A DNA stretch of 64,000 bases from Aedes albopictus. Taxonomy: Eukaryota; Arthropoda; Insecta; Diptera; Culicidae. Under the pieces are notes generated by a model. The model was given only the letters and a program-made list of their open reading frames with translations, did no database searches and had not been told where the DNA came from. The stretch covers positions 27,978 to 91,977 of the forward strand of contig NW_026917498.1 of NCBI RefSeq assembly GCF_035046485.1, in the 5' to 3' direction. A program made the translations under genes and the position numbers. Below, one piece after another: positions 22,401-32,480 of this stretch; within the stretch, counting starts at the first letter, position 1; each line of letters begins with the position of its first letter.

Positions 22401-23111
22401 ATGATCAAGGATTGCCCGCCAAATTTTTATATTATTTGCTCTGATAGTTTCAGTTGTCTGAGTGCTTTGAATACTATCAAGTTCAATTACAAATCACATC
22501 ACATCACGTTGATGTTGAAAAAAATATTATTTGATTTGCATTCTGGAGGATATGTTATAAAATTTGTTTGGATTCCTGCACATTGTAATATTTATGGCAA
22601 TGAACAGGCGGATTTATTGGCAAAATTTGGGGTTACTTGTGGTATACTTTATAATCGTGATATTTCTGCTTCTGAATATTTTCCAAATCTTAGAAATTAT
22701 TCTTTAAATACCTGGCAAATCAATTGGGATTCTAGTGATAAAGGGCGGTGGTGTCATTCAATATGTCCCAAAGTGAATAATTTTCCTTGGTTCAAAAATG
22801 TATCTGGGAGTAGAAATTTCATTTGCACATTTTCAAGATTGATTTCCAATCACTATATTTGTAATAGTCATTTGTATCGCATCAATATAAATGATACAAA
22901 TTTATGTGAATGTGGCATATCCTATGAAGACATTGATCACATTATAATTAATTGTTCTCGGTTTATTGTACCGAGGAAAATACTGTTTGAGAGCATTATT
23001 GCAGCAGGTTTTTCAATTCCTGTATCTATACGGGATATTTTGGGCTCAAAAAATGAAACCATATTAAAACTTTTATTCAAATTTATAAATGAGATTGCAT
23101 ATTTCGTATGA
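19410..23111 (+). CDS. LINE ORF2 protein: APE endonuclease, reverse transcriptase, RNase H
   Basis: The 1233-residue protein nicks target DNA and copies the LINE RNA there. Endonuclease motifs are 'QWNCRS' near residue 12, 'LNETW', 'LGDFNAH' and 'SDHLP' near 216. Reverse-transcriptase motifs are 'RRPISLLSC' near 504, 'QFGFRRGRGT', 'DVSGAYDSV', 'GLPQGSCLSP' and the catalytic 'FADDN' near 662. RNase H follows with 'FTDGS' near 952, 'AELIAL', 'SDS' and 'WIPAH'. A final Cys-rich knuckle (CECG...H....C) lies near 1167. All catalytic residues are present. The start ATG shares its A with the ORF1 stop, suggesting coupled re-initiation. Confidence 0.9.
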   Translation: MASNNISDEIHILQWNCRSVIPKIDRLKALLTNYNIDIFCLNETWLVSTKYFRIPNFNILRKDRELSFGGVLIGIHNNIEFKYLDLPLLPQSQIEFIAISIKKEKFNFSIVCFYIPPNASFCLTQITSILQQVPSPFFILGDFNAHNFAWGSDKIDGRGSLIMDLIDDLNLNILNDGSFTRVAVPPSNHSCIDLSLCSNSLALQSSWSTINDPNGSDHLPILIRMHIPVRNQLINESCTYDLCKNVNWTKFSDLISISLINSVDSASPIDNYKSFSNLLIDSLRKSQTKKCVSGTVKKARPSFWWDSECSNSLKNKSDAFKNFRRSGSRDSYLLYCKAEAQFTRLTKFKKRNYWRNFVENLDSETSLSTLWSVARNLRNYNSNVPTVLEYSEEWIEKFASKICPDFVAPLVNYKSKSLNYFPELCDPFSLAEFNLALSITKNTAPGIDNMKFIVLKMLPDEGKLHLLSIYNSFLLQNIIPVEWRSIKVISILKPGRDPSLADSRRPISLLSCLRKLMERMILNRLEFWAEENNILSPSQFGFRRGRGTRDCISLLATQVQLAFNQKQDVVSTFLDVSGAYDSVLIDLLFNKMNNLKIPNMISNFIYNLFSFKIMHFFHNNSSKIIRYSYFGLPQGSCLSPFLYNLFTSDMASIIPNGCFLLQFADDNVLSIRGKNRDVIEHFMQCALDNLDMWAHDNGFSFSVQKTKFIVFSRKRSTTNINLFLNGLQIDQIDEYKYLGIWFDSKLNWNTHIIYIQKVCSRRINFLRTITGTWWGANPSDLITLYKTTIRSVMEYGCFTFGSAVQTHLSKLEKIQYRCLRICLKLINSTHTQSIEVLAGIVPLKIRFQEMNCKFLTNCFANNHQIISTLESLYQINPTNRMLDSFTHCLNQNLLHVHSNDFYDFKLNIHTYEPLIDLSLFYELRQIPKFLHPHFANLLFERKFDGISPSQMYFTDGSLINDIAGFGVYNLFLAHFYKLQSPCSIFVAELIALYFACSMIKDCPPNFYIICSDSFSCLSALNTIKFNYKSHHITLMLKKILFDLHSGGYVIKFVWIPAHCNIYGNEQADLLAKFGVTCGILYNRDISASEYFPNLRNYSLNTWQINWDSSDKGRWCHSICPKVNNFPWFKNVSGSRNFICTFSRLISNHYICNSHLYRININDTNLCECGISYEDIDHIIINCSRFIVPRKILFESIIAAGFSIPVSIRDILGSKNETILKLLFKFINEIAYFV

Positions 23112-23452
23112 TACTTTTTCTCTTTTTTTTTGGTATACTTTATTTTCAGCCTTGAAGATTCGTTTTTGGTGAATCCCTGACCCCTACCCTCTCCCCACAA
23201 GGATTTCTGGATTTCTGAAGATTCGTTTCACGATGTGGCATGTTGTCCTCCTTCAAGATTGCGGCTCTGCTATGGCTACTGCCGTGTGAGCCTTTAATTT
23301 TAAGTTATTATTATAATGTTATTTGAAAAGATAAAAGAGGTTTTGTGCCTCTTTGAGAAAGATTTCGTTTTTGTAATGTTGAAATCACTCAAAGGGGTTT
23401 TTCCCTCTTTCAAAATTTGAAGTTAAAATAAACAATAACAATAACAATAATA

Positions 23453-23475
23453 NNNNNNNNNNNNNNNNNNNNNNN
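23453..23475. other. Assembly gap of 23 N
   Basis: A run of N directly follows the LINE tail, so the LINE's 3' target duplication and the exact start of the next element cannot be read. Confidence 0.99.
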
Positions 23476-23482
23476 TAACATT

Positions 23483-24258
23483 TAGGGTGGGGCGAGGCAA
23501 GATGGGTCAGTGCCATTTTCGAGCGCATTACTCACGTTTTGATTATGTTAATAATTTTGTTAGATGACCAGCATGAATATACAAAAGTTTGGGGCATGGA
23601 TAGAAAAATTATTCACTCTCATTGGAAATAAAAAATAAAATGGTTTTTAGCCATTTTCTTATGCGATACATGCCATACAATCTCCATATAAACAGCCGCG
23701 GGGCAAGATGGGTCACCTTCAATTTTGAACGTATTTTTGGAGCATTTAAAAGTTATTTATTTTTTATTACAAGACTATCTCATAATTGACTTCAATCAAG
23801 CGGAATGAACGCTCAAAATTATAACATATAATTATGATATTTTTTTAGTGAAAACATCGATTTTCAAGTCGCCTTAGGACCACTCAAATCGTAAAGTTTT
23901 ATATATTCCAAATAAATTTATAAAATGTTTACTAGTAGCTCTTGTTTACTCAGTATGGATATGGAGCATAAATGAATGCGGAAAAAATCTTATATTTTGA
24001 CGTTTTTCGTTGAGAAAATGTGAATTACTCAAAAGGTGACCCATCTTGCCCCGCACTTTTTTCACGGCGCAAAATCGATCACTTTTTAAAACTGCTTGGT
24101 TAACATCATATTTTGTATTTTTTGGACTTTTTATCGACTTTTAGCATAGCTAACTAGTGTATTAAAGAGTAGCGGACGAATACAAACCAATACGATTTGT
24201 ATTTACAAAGTTATGGTGATCCATCCTTAGGTGACCCATCTTGCCCCGCCCCACCCTA
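23483..24258. mobile_element. 776-bp MITE with TAGGGTGGGGCG ends
   Basis: Inverted ends are TAGGGTGGGGCGAGGCAAGA and its approximate complement. 'gcaagatgggtca' is repeated in direct and inverted form inside (near 23702 and 24039). No coding capacity. End style matches the elements at 47437-48386 and 50446-50918. Confidence 0.8.
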
Positions 24259-26335
24259 CTGTTGATAATGCATCTCCCAGAAAAATCTTTGATTCCTTGT
24301 AGCAGCTTATTTTGGTGTTCTAAGAAAAGTCTGTGGGAAGGAATTGCGATCTATCTGGACCATTTTTTTTGAGAAATATCTAGAGTAACTATTGGAGAAA
24401 TCGTTCAGAAATGTGCGATTATTAAAAAAAAATCCTTCGTTCACAGAACCTCTGAAACTTTTTTTATAATAACTTTGAGCATGAGCATGAGCATGAGATG
24501 ACCGTACAATTCGTAGTTGCTACTCCGTTACTGACCAGAACAGTCAATATTGCACAGGGAACCAAAAGGATGGGGCCTGGGTGAAGCTTTCCATCCTCGA
24601 TGTGCAATTTTGAAGGTTCAAAACTTTACATTGTCAGTACCGGCGCCGGCCAGGTCCTTACGGTCATCGGTGTTATATCCTGTAAAATAGGATATTTGGG
24701 ACGTTCTTTGGACAAGAGTAAATTGAACCGTTTATGTCCATGGTCTACAAACAACTAACTTTATTGTCTTTATTTTTTACATCGGTTAGTACTCAATGAA
24801 AGCAGGGTTTCGATACCTGCTGATACAACAATCGGGTAAGGGAAGGAATGTTAGTGTGACAGCCGTTGCTACTAGAGACCGTGTGTACCTCCGCATCCCC
24901 ACGGTTGTCACAGGAAAGAAGTTTGTTACAAGGGAAGGGAAGGGATAGAAAGTTACATAGATCTGGATTCACATTGGTAAGTGATGTGAGCTATGCAACC
25001 CTTGATATGATTTAGTCTTCCGCCAACCGGCTGTCGGAAGAATACAATAATTTTATTGTATGTTAGTGTATTAAATTTGATTATATACCGGGTATGAATA
25101 ATTTTTAAACCACGCTTATGTCGGATCAACTCGTAATAACGCACGTTCCAAGCTTATCGTTTCTTAGTCACAAAATAACTGTATGCAATTCCGTTTAGTG
25201 TTACTGCCAATGCTGTAAAACCGAAACTCGCGCCTTAGCTTTACGAGAAAACTGGACAACTAAATGACTAAAATCGTTGCTTTCTAGTTTCACCTATGTT
25301 CTTGTATTAATTTTTTCGCGTTTCCGTGTTATTAACCCTAAAAGGGATACCTGGGGTCCATTGTCCTTAAATTGTCATCGGTCCAAAACCCACAGAAACA
25401 TGCAACTGAACTTCTTATATTTGTCTGTTGGTGTCAAAATACCATCTAAGAGATAAACAAAAATACGTCAAGTTGGTCAGTTGATTGAAATAAAATTTTA
25501 AAATAATAAAGATTGCTTGTCAACTATTATGTATTCGTCCTCCTACAAATACTATGAAAAATGTTCAAATTCGTTCAATTGTCCTATCGGTCCTACCTAG
25601 ATAAACCATGTCATTTTCTCAAGCGTAGCCTAGAAATGTCAACCTAGTCATACACAAGTAACGTTGTTCAGTTAATAAAAAGCAGTCAGTTTTTGTCCAA
25701 AATGTCACGTCGAACGCATTGACGTCAACAATGCGTTTAAGTGTTCGCACGTTAGCTTCGAATCTATCAGCACAATTAAGTGCTGCAAATCTCCTTCCCA
25801 CTATTAATTCTTCGGTCGATTTTAATTGCTTTATTTAAAGAAAATATGACCAACTAACATTCTAAAAATTCGGAAAAGCGACTCTGACATTAATGAATTA
25901 TTAATCAAAATCAACCGAGAAACGTGGGAAATAGAGCCCAAACAACATTTTGAAGTCAGCTGGCTGTAAAAGGTTCCAAAACCTGTCACAAATCCTACAA
26001 TACTTTTATTAGGATTTGTAACGATCATCAAAACCTTCTTAAATCCAACCGACTTGGAACTATTGCTTGGGAATAGACTCTACTGAGCCCCGGCGGTTCC
26101 TCCATGTTTATCGAGCATGTCTGATGCATATGATCAGCCATACTCCATCTGCAGCAGCCGGTTCGTGATGAACCGTTGGAGGCGCATTAAAGTGTTAAAA
26201 AGGTGATATGTTTCACTAAAGAACACTACATTACAATAATCAAAATGAAACTCCTTCACTTTAATACCGTCAACCCCTGCGAACTTGGCCAGGGCCGTTG
26301 TACATACTTATTACCCGCGAATGTTCGCAACGCGT
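24259..26335. other. Non-coding repeats, no gene recognised
   Basis: Contains a short (GAGCAT)n run near 24476-24497 and a moderately GC-rich block to about 24970 that looks like a dispersed repeat. The rest is AT-rich with no domain-bearing frame and no paired splice sites that I trust. Confidence 0.35.
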
Positions 26336-26343
26336 AATATAAG

Positions 26344-26552
26344 TTAAGGACAAGGTATTTGGGGTACATTGCTCAAAATTTCTAGAGCACCGTTTTTTAG
26401 AACCGTTGAACGAATTTGGATTAAAATGCATCACGCTGTTGACAGCCACTGAACAATTAGCGTGATGCATTTTCATCCAAATCCGTTCAGCGGTTCTAAA
26501 AAACGGTGCTCTAGAAAATTTGACCTATGTACTCCAAATACCTTGTCCTTAA
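26344..26552. repeat. ~209-bp hairpin-forming palindrome
   Basis: Arms of about 90-100 bases start 'ttaaggacaaggtatttgg' and end with its near complement, around a short loop near 26440-26460. It sits immediately upstream of a Feilai-like SINE, and the pair is flanked by a 12-bp direct repeat (26336-26347 and 26841-26852). Confidence 0.8.
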
Positions 26553-26555
26553 GCG

Positions 26556-26840
26556 GGGCCCATATAGCCGAGGCGGTAAACGCACGGGTATTCAGCATGA
26601 CCATGCTGAGGGTGACGGGTTCGATTCCCGGTCGGTCCAGGATCTTTTCGTAAAGGAAATTTCCTTGACTTCCTTGGGCATAGAGTATCTTCGTGCCTGC
26701 CACACGATATACACATGCAAAATGGTCATTGGCAGAGGAAGCTCTCAGTTAATAACTGTGGAAGTGCTCATAGAACGCTAAGCTGAGGAGCAGGCTTTGT
26801 CCCAGTGAGGACGTTACGCCAAGAAGAGGAGAGGAGGAGG
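26556..26840 (+). mobile_element. tRNA-derived SINE, Feilai-like
   Basis: Best-preserved copy in the window. The tRNA-like head carries 'agccgaggcggtaaacg' and a canonical B box 'gggttcgattccc'. The body ends 'cgttacgccaagaag' followed by a GA-rich tail. AATATAAGTTAA follows immediately and is repeated before the adjoining hairpin. Confidence 0.88.
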
Positions 26841-27016
26841 AATATAAGTTAAAGATGTGATGAACAAAAAAAAAACGAAATTCTGGTACTCGGCACGAGT
26901 AAACCGACGCGGAAAACGTGGTCTACTTGTCACTGAATCGTACGGTAATCTTGACCTTTCTAAAGAAAGAAATACTTCGCCGTTTTGATCGCTGGTTGCC
27001 TGCTTGCAAATCTGAA

Positions 27017-27152
27017 ATGGTCCACTGCACGAATTTATGCTGGCCTGCTTACTCTCACACGAAATTTGACGTTTGAGCGGTGCCGACACCTCTCAAACGT
27101 CAAATTTCGTGTGAGAGTAAGCAGGCCAGAATAAATTCGTGCAGTGGACCAT
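27017..27152. mobile_element. 136-bp hairpin MITE
   Basis: Arms of about 60 bases are nearly perfect: 'atggtccactgcacgaattt' on the left and its complement on the right, with a loop near 27083-27093. No coding capacity, and no clear target duplication. Confidence 0.75.
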
Positions 27153-27502
27153 AGTAAATAGTATTAAATTGTGATACGTTTCCACTGTTATATTTTTGTA
27201 AATTGTTATTTATATAGTTAAATTTACCTCCATCCATCTGAAACAAACGGTATATTAGCAGTGAAAAATGAATAGAATAAAGCAATAAATTGATAAATTG
27301 TGTAAAAAAGTTCACCAAATCTTGATCCTAGAATGTTCCTCCATTAAATAAACCAGGCTGGAAAATAGCAAGATCAAAACTTGATATTGTAGATCTTACA
27401 CCGTAACGCACCATTCCAAGGTGATCTACCCACGTTACGGGTAAGAAACTTTTTTTATAATAACTTTTAAGTTAAACTTTTTACAAAATTTCTCATTGAA
27501 TC

Positions 27503-27678
27503 TGTGGTAATCGCGTGTGATAAGCTTGAGCGTGCGTCAAAGACTAAGCGCTATACTGCCACGTTGCAGAGTGTGTGTGGGCGATCGTACCACAACTCAG
27601 GTGCGCATGGATGCGAGTGCAGTGAAGAATGTTATTTCAGAATTAAGCACTTGAATGAGTAAGGCACTCGTCACCACA
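27503..27678 (+). repeat. 176-bp repeat, uninterrupted copy
   Basis: It begins TGTGGTAATCGCG and ends GTCACCACA, so TGTGGT/ACCACA form a short inverted terminus. A second copy at 35356-46783 is split by the RTE-like LINE. The two copies differ at about two bases. The sequence is not a recognisable tRNA, rRNA or snRNA, and its identity is unknown. Confidence 0.75.
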
Positions 27679-28871
27679 TCCCCCTTTCTTTAATCTATAT
27701 TCGCTCATGCATATAGTTATTTGATATTTGCCTGAAATACTTCCACTGCCTAATCCTATAAGCTCTGTAAACTCATTTCAATATAAATCAATATTCAACC
27801 GTCACTATTCAGCAGTTCAATGCAATAATTGAATCATCTCTAGAAAACTCGGACATGCAAAACACTCAACAGTTCTGACACTTTTATGAAAACAAATATC
27901 GACCATCAGAATCTCTATGTTACCGCCATTTCTTCTTACTACTTCATTGTGGAACAAAAGACAAATCAATTGTGCATATTTCGTGTCTCAAAGATTTAAC
28001 TAATTGTTCAATCACCTCAGCTACCTCGCTTCAACAGTCAAAGGGAAAAACACCACTATTCAGATATATGGCAATAATTCTTCATGATTTGTCAAAGTTG
28101 TGAATCTTATTTTCTACAACCAATTCGACTTTATTTTCTTGAACGCTTTTCCGTCGATAACTCTAAGGCATTATAAAACATATTCATAAATGTCATCCAT
28201 AACGGGATGTATATAGTGTGTGCCAGTGGCCGTTACATAACAGTATATTATCTAGTGTCGTGCTTGATTATTCTCTTTACATACCTATTTACAAACAATT
28301 CGTCAACAATTTTCCAGGATCAAAATGAAATGTTTCCTCACTGACATCCTGCACTTTTGAAACAAGTTTGCGGGTTCGGCAATATCGTGCACAGGCGTAT
28401 GCTCAGATAAATCTCTAAGTGGTGTCTCAGCAAAAAGTATAGCAGAACGACTTCCGAATGTCAGCTAAGAACTGCAGAATTTGCTGAGATCCCGACAAAA
28501 TGATTGTTTGCTGATTGCTCGGCTATGTAGATCTCGACAAAATTTTGAAAGAAGTTCTGATGTTCCGGTAATCTGTCTTGAGTGTGTACGTAAACATGAA
28601 CAGTATTGTCTATCCGGTTGGAATCAAGACCGACATTCAATCAAAAATTGCAATTTTCTTGGTCCACAAGTGTCGCAACTGTTTCGCATCTAGTGCGCTG
28701 TGTTGCTGACAACAACGGGAAGGATGCGCACTACATTTGACATGATTAAAAAACGTCGCGAGTTGGGTCGCGTCGCGACTTGATTGTGCGAAGTCCGGTT
28801 TGGTGGCGGCCCGACAATATATTGATAACTTTTTCAGCAAATTCAATTGCGGTTCCGTTCGTACGATCTCA
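27679..28871. other. Non-coding, no gene recognised
   Basis: AT-rich to about 28350, then a more balanced block (28400-28880) containing GTCGCGA-type phrases. The small open frames have no domain. Confidence 0.35.
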
Positions 28872-29052
28872 GTGAATTCAATCACAGCCCAAATAAACGC
28901 TATTTAGAAGATACTCTATCAAACAATTCCACTTACAAGATGCATTACAGTATTTGGAAACCTGAGTTGATTCTCATTATTCCACCAGTGGGATAACCAT
29001 CATAGGTATGTATGGTATGCTGTAATGGTTATCGTAACGATAATGATAACAT

Positions 29053-29433
29053 ATGAAGTTTAGAAAACTTGCATTTTCACAAGCCGGAAATAACCCGGAT
29101 GAGCAGTCAGGAATTTATGAAATTCCATGCAGGGACTGTCGAGCTGTCTACATAGGTCAGACACGCCGGAAATTCAAAACCAGAATCAGGGAACATAAGA
29201 ATGCCGTTGACACAAACAAACAAAACGAATCCAGCGTGGCAGTTCATACAGCGAGCAGTAATCACAACATCAACTGGGAAGAAGCGAAACTGCTCAAATG
29301 TGTCAACAAATCTTCGCATTTGAATGCATGGGAGTCCATGTTCATCACAGGGTCGAAAAAGCAATTGATGAATGAGGATGACCCTCCCATCGCATCGTGT
29401 CTCTTCGACCTAGCAGACTTGACGATAGAGTAA
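29053..29433 (+). pseudogene. Penelope-like element, GIY-YIG endonuclease fragment
   Basis: A 126-residue frame carries a GIY-YIG nuclease core: 'SGIYEIPCRDCRAVYIGQT' near residues 19-37, then 'RRKFKTRIREHK', and the later 'NAWESMFI' supplying the catalytic Glu. Penelope-like retroelements carry this domain after their reverse transcriptase. The RT part is missing, so this is a 5'-truncated copy, but the domain itself is open. Downstream sequence to about 29560 is probably the element's 3' region. Confidence 0.8.
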
Positions 29434-29492
29434 ATTTCTCTTCTTTTGGACGTATACGAACAACGTACGAACACACCGCAGTCAGTCGGACA

Positions 29493-29536
29493 TTGTCCTG
29501 AAGATGGGCTAGATCTCGCCCGAAACCGGTCGACAA
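29493..29536 (+). ncRNA. Hammerhead-ribozyme-like core of the Penelope element
   Basis: The order of parts matches a minimal hammerhead. Stem I strand TTGTC is followed by core CTGAAGA, one extra T, stem II GGGC-(8 nt)-GCCC, core GAAA, a very short stem III CCGG, then TC and the stem I partner GACAA. Hammerhead motifs of this minimal type are known from Penelope-like elements. The unpaired T before stem II and the loop-less stem III mean that activity is uncertain. Confidence 0.55.
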
Positions 29537-29919
29537 AAGGTAATTTTTTAAATCTTTTCTTGACGATTGTAAGAACGATAAGTGTTGTCTTGTGTCGCGT
29601 CGCGTATTGTGTGTGGGAAATAACAACCATGTGTATTTTTCACAACAGATTGATGATGAAGCTATTTTAATAATAATAGTTATATAGTTGTATTTCTCAG
29701 GTTCAATTAGCAAATTGGGAGAATGGTAACTTTATTGATAAAAAATAATAATGAAGATAAGCGTGCTTGATGTTGTCATACTTTATAACAACAAAGTCTC
29801 ATTCTTGTCCTTCTTGAGATTCCCTTTGATAATGTCTTCCATATTATTTCCCTTCGGTGGTGGTGATAGAAGATCCTCCATTTAAAACGATTCACTGATA
29901 CTCTTTCCTTTTCTTCTCG

Positions 29920-30186
29920 AGGCTACGTCTCTACAAAGATAACGCTTGTTTCCTAGCTTAGTGCTACATGAGCACACTCCCGCTGCTATCAACTGTGATG
30001 CCGTTTTGACAATGACCATTATGCATTTGTATATTTATGTCGTGCTATGCGCCGGGCACGAAGGCACTCTATGTCCAAGGAAATCGTACTTACAATAAGT
30101 TACCAACCATGAATCGAACCGTCATTGCTGAATTGAAAACGTCCTGCTGACAAAACGCGCGTTCACTAGCACGGCCATATGGGCCC
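29920..30186 (-). mobile_element. Decayed Feilai-like SINE
   Basis: It parallels the copies at 633-912 and 26556-26840 (shared 'tagcttagtgctacatgagcac', 'tgaccatt', 'ggcacgaa', terminal 'atatgggccc') with many substitutions and no clear target duplication. An older insertion. Confidence 0.75.
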
Positions 30187-32480
30187 TTATACAGATACAC
30201 TTGCACCGATTTTTTTTTGTCCCATAATAACATTGACAAGAAGCCTCATTGAATAAATTACCTTACATGAGTCAGGGCAAACGATTATTTTTAGGAATCC
30301 TACAATGGCGTCAAAGATATTTGATTCAGAAATGCCGGCGTATTTATCCTAGATCGACTGCAAGTAGATACCACCATGCTACAACACCGAAGCTGCTTTT
30401 TTTTCTTCAAGCTGACAAAATCTTTAGCTCTATCTAAGGAACTGCAAAATATGTGCTTAGTTTAATTCACGCAATGAAATAATTTTAATAACAGGGTTTG
30501 TATGGATAAATTGAATTAAAAGATATTCCATGCAATAAAATGGATGAAAGAATCGGTGAATTGAATCGTAAGATTTCGTATGTAATACCGGTGAAATCTT
30601 AAAGACCAGAATCATCTCCTTGACGCTATGGTATCAATGAATTTAATCATATGTATTTGCCTTCGTGTTTCCAACTGAACCCAATCACGAACCTTTCACA
30701 CACTCTCACAAACATTTTTCGCCTTTTTCAATGAATTTAATCATAATCCTCTCAGTATCATCTTTTTGTGTACTCAGTGAATTTAATCACAGTTCTTTTG
30801 GCATTTGTTTGCTCTGCACTCAGTGCATTTAATCAGAATTTCCTCAGTTTTAATTGCTTCTATTTACAGTGAATTTAATCACAATTGTCTTCGTGTTTTC
30901 AATAAAATCCAATCAAAAACCGTCTACACATTCTGTTAAAAACTGTACTCCAACATTCTCAGTGAATCGATCAGCATCGTTTTTTCGTCAGTGAATTTAA
31001 TCACGGCTTTCCAGCATTATTACTTCGCAAGCAGTGAATTCAATCACAATCTCCTCAGTATCAGCAGCAGCGTCATGGTCACGATTTTTTTTCCGCTGTC
31101 AAGTTCGCAGATTGTGAACAATCATCGGTACCCAATTACGTAATTTATGTTTAGTCCTTTACTGTCGGATCGGTGTAACACGCTAAATATAATTTACACA
31201 AAATGCAATTTACACGGAAAAAATACACGGTAATAAATATTATAGGGTACCGGACTGGACACACAAAATTTATTGGTTTTCTTTGGTACATCGAGGTCTA
31301 GAAATTAGTCTACGGTATCAGTGCTATCCGCTTTCAGTGAAGTAAATCTTCTCTCGGTGATAGATATTACTATGAGTGAATTTAATCACAGCGTTCTGAG
31401 TGCTCTCCAAGTGAATTTAATCACAATACTTATTGTATTCTCAGTTATATAATCACAACTCCACAAATTAACTCTCTATAAATTTTCTTGTCAAACCTCC
31501 ATTACTCTCAAGACAACCAATGACAGTCGATCATACTTTTACCGTTCCTCTGCACACAATCTTCCATAAAAGCCGCGGATGTCAGTTTTTTTTTTATCAA
31601 ACCACTTGTTTATTGATTTCAACATAGTGAATGGAATTAACTACCATGTAAAGGTATTGACGACAATTATTTACTACAACCAAAGAGTATAATCCACAAG
31701 AATGATCAAACTAGCGATACCCAACTAATTGAAGATTTCTAGCAAGAGATGAAGTCATTTCAAATGTTGTCAAGGGTTTTTCCACGATGACGAATTATCA
31801 TGCTCGCATAGATCTTATACTGATCAGCCTAATTGTTGTACCTTGCTAATATGGGTAAAGTGAACCGGATGAATGGAGCTGTGGAAGAACTGAACAAAAC
31901 ATGAAATAATTTCGAATATATACAACCCTTGCGATGAGTATTTTTTTTTAAGTTACAAAAGACATTAACCATGTTCGAGGAGGATGTAGACAAACACCGC
32001 ATGCCTCGATTCTACCTTGGTGGTATGCAAGAGAGAGGTATCTGAATACACATGCTTGCTCAATTACGTGTCACTGTCAAACAGCCTGCAAGGGGGGGGG
32101 GGGGGGGGGTGGCAAATTGACAGCCTATGGTGGGCAGGGCATCTTTGGAGAAAGCTGGATATTAGCTTTGTACAGATGGGTTTGCCTTGCAAAAATGATG
32201 CTCTAAGATTTAATTAGAACAAAATATGAAGATGAAATTGAAGAAAACTTTAGCTCCGTAACGAATTATAGCAGTGATATCTCTGAGCTGACTCCGTCAC
32301 AAGATTCCCGTTCACCCTATTTGCAAATCAGTAGTTTTTTTTTCACGAAAGCTCTCACATCACTTTCCACAAAGTGAATTTAATCACAGCTCGCACACAT
32401 AGAATAATCAATTGACTTTTCATCTTCTAATTTCTTTCCATCAACGTTTTATACAATATAGACAATATTGATCACGATTA

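Larger units (their letters stand above)
17701..23452 (+). mobile_element. Apparently intact two-ORF LINE, I-superfamily (RNase H-bearing)
   Basis: It comprises a 5' untranslated region (start uncertain), ORF1 with CCHC knuckles, ORF2 with endonuclease, reverse transcriptase and RNase H, and a ~340-bp 3' untranslated region ending in an (AACAAT)-type tail that runs into the N gap. The 3' region has two small hairpins with 'aaagagg'/'cctcttt' and 'caaagggg'/'ccctcttt'. Both ORFs are uninterrupted, which suggests recent activity. The combination of APE endonuclease, RNase H and TAA-rich tail fits I, Loner or related clades; I cannot decide among them. The right target duplication is hidden by the gap. 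Confidence 0.85.
28872..32387 (+). repeat. Cluster of the motif GTGAATTTAATCAC
   Basis: Exact or one-to-two-mismatch copies, all in one orientation, occur at 28872, 30637, 30731, 30777, 30823, 30869, 30991, 31034, 31376, 31411 and 32374; weaker ones lie near 30553, 30962 and 31445. Most are preceded by CA or AG and spaced 35-60 bases apart between 30.7 and 31.1 kb. The sequence between motifs is not conserved. This could be a decayed satellite, a clustered protein-binding site or a small-RNA target array. A Penelope fragment and a SINE lie inside the span. Confidence 0.65.

Noticed and set aside
26556..26640. Possible genuine tRNA gene
   Set aside because: The A and B boxes are present, but the sequence continues into a SINE body with sister copies elsewhere and does not fold into a full cloverleaf by eye.
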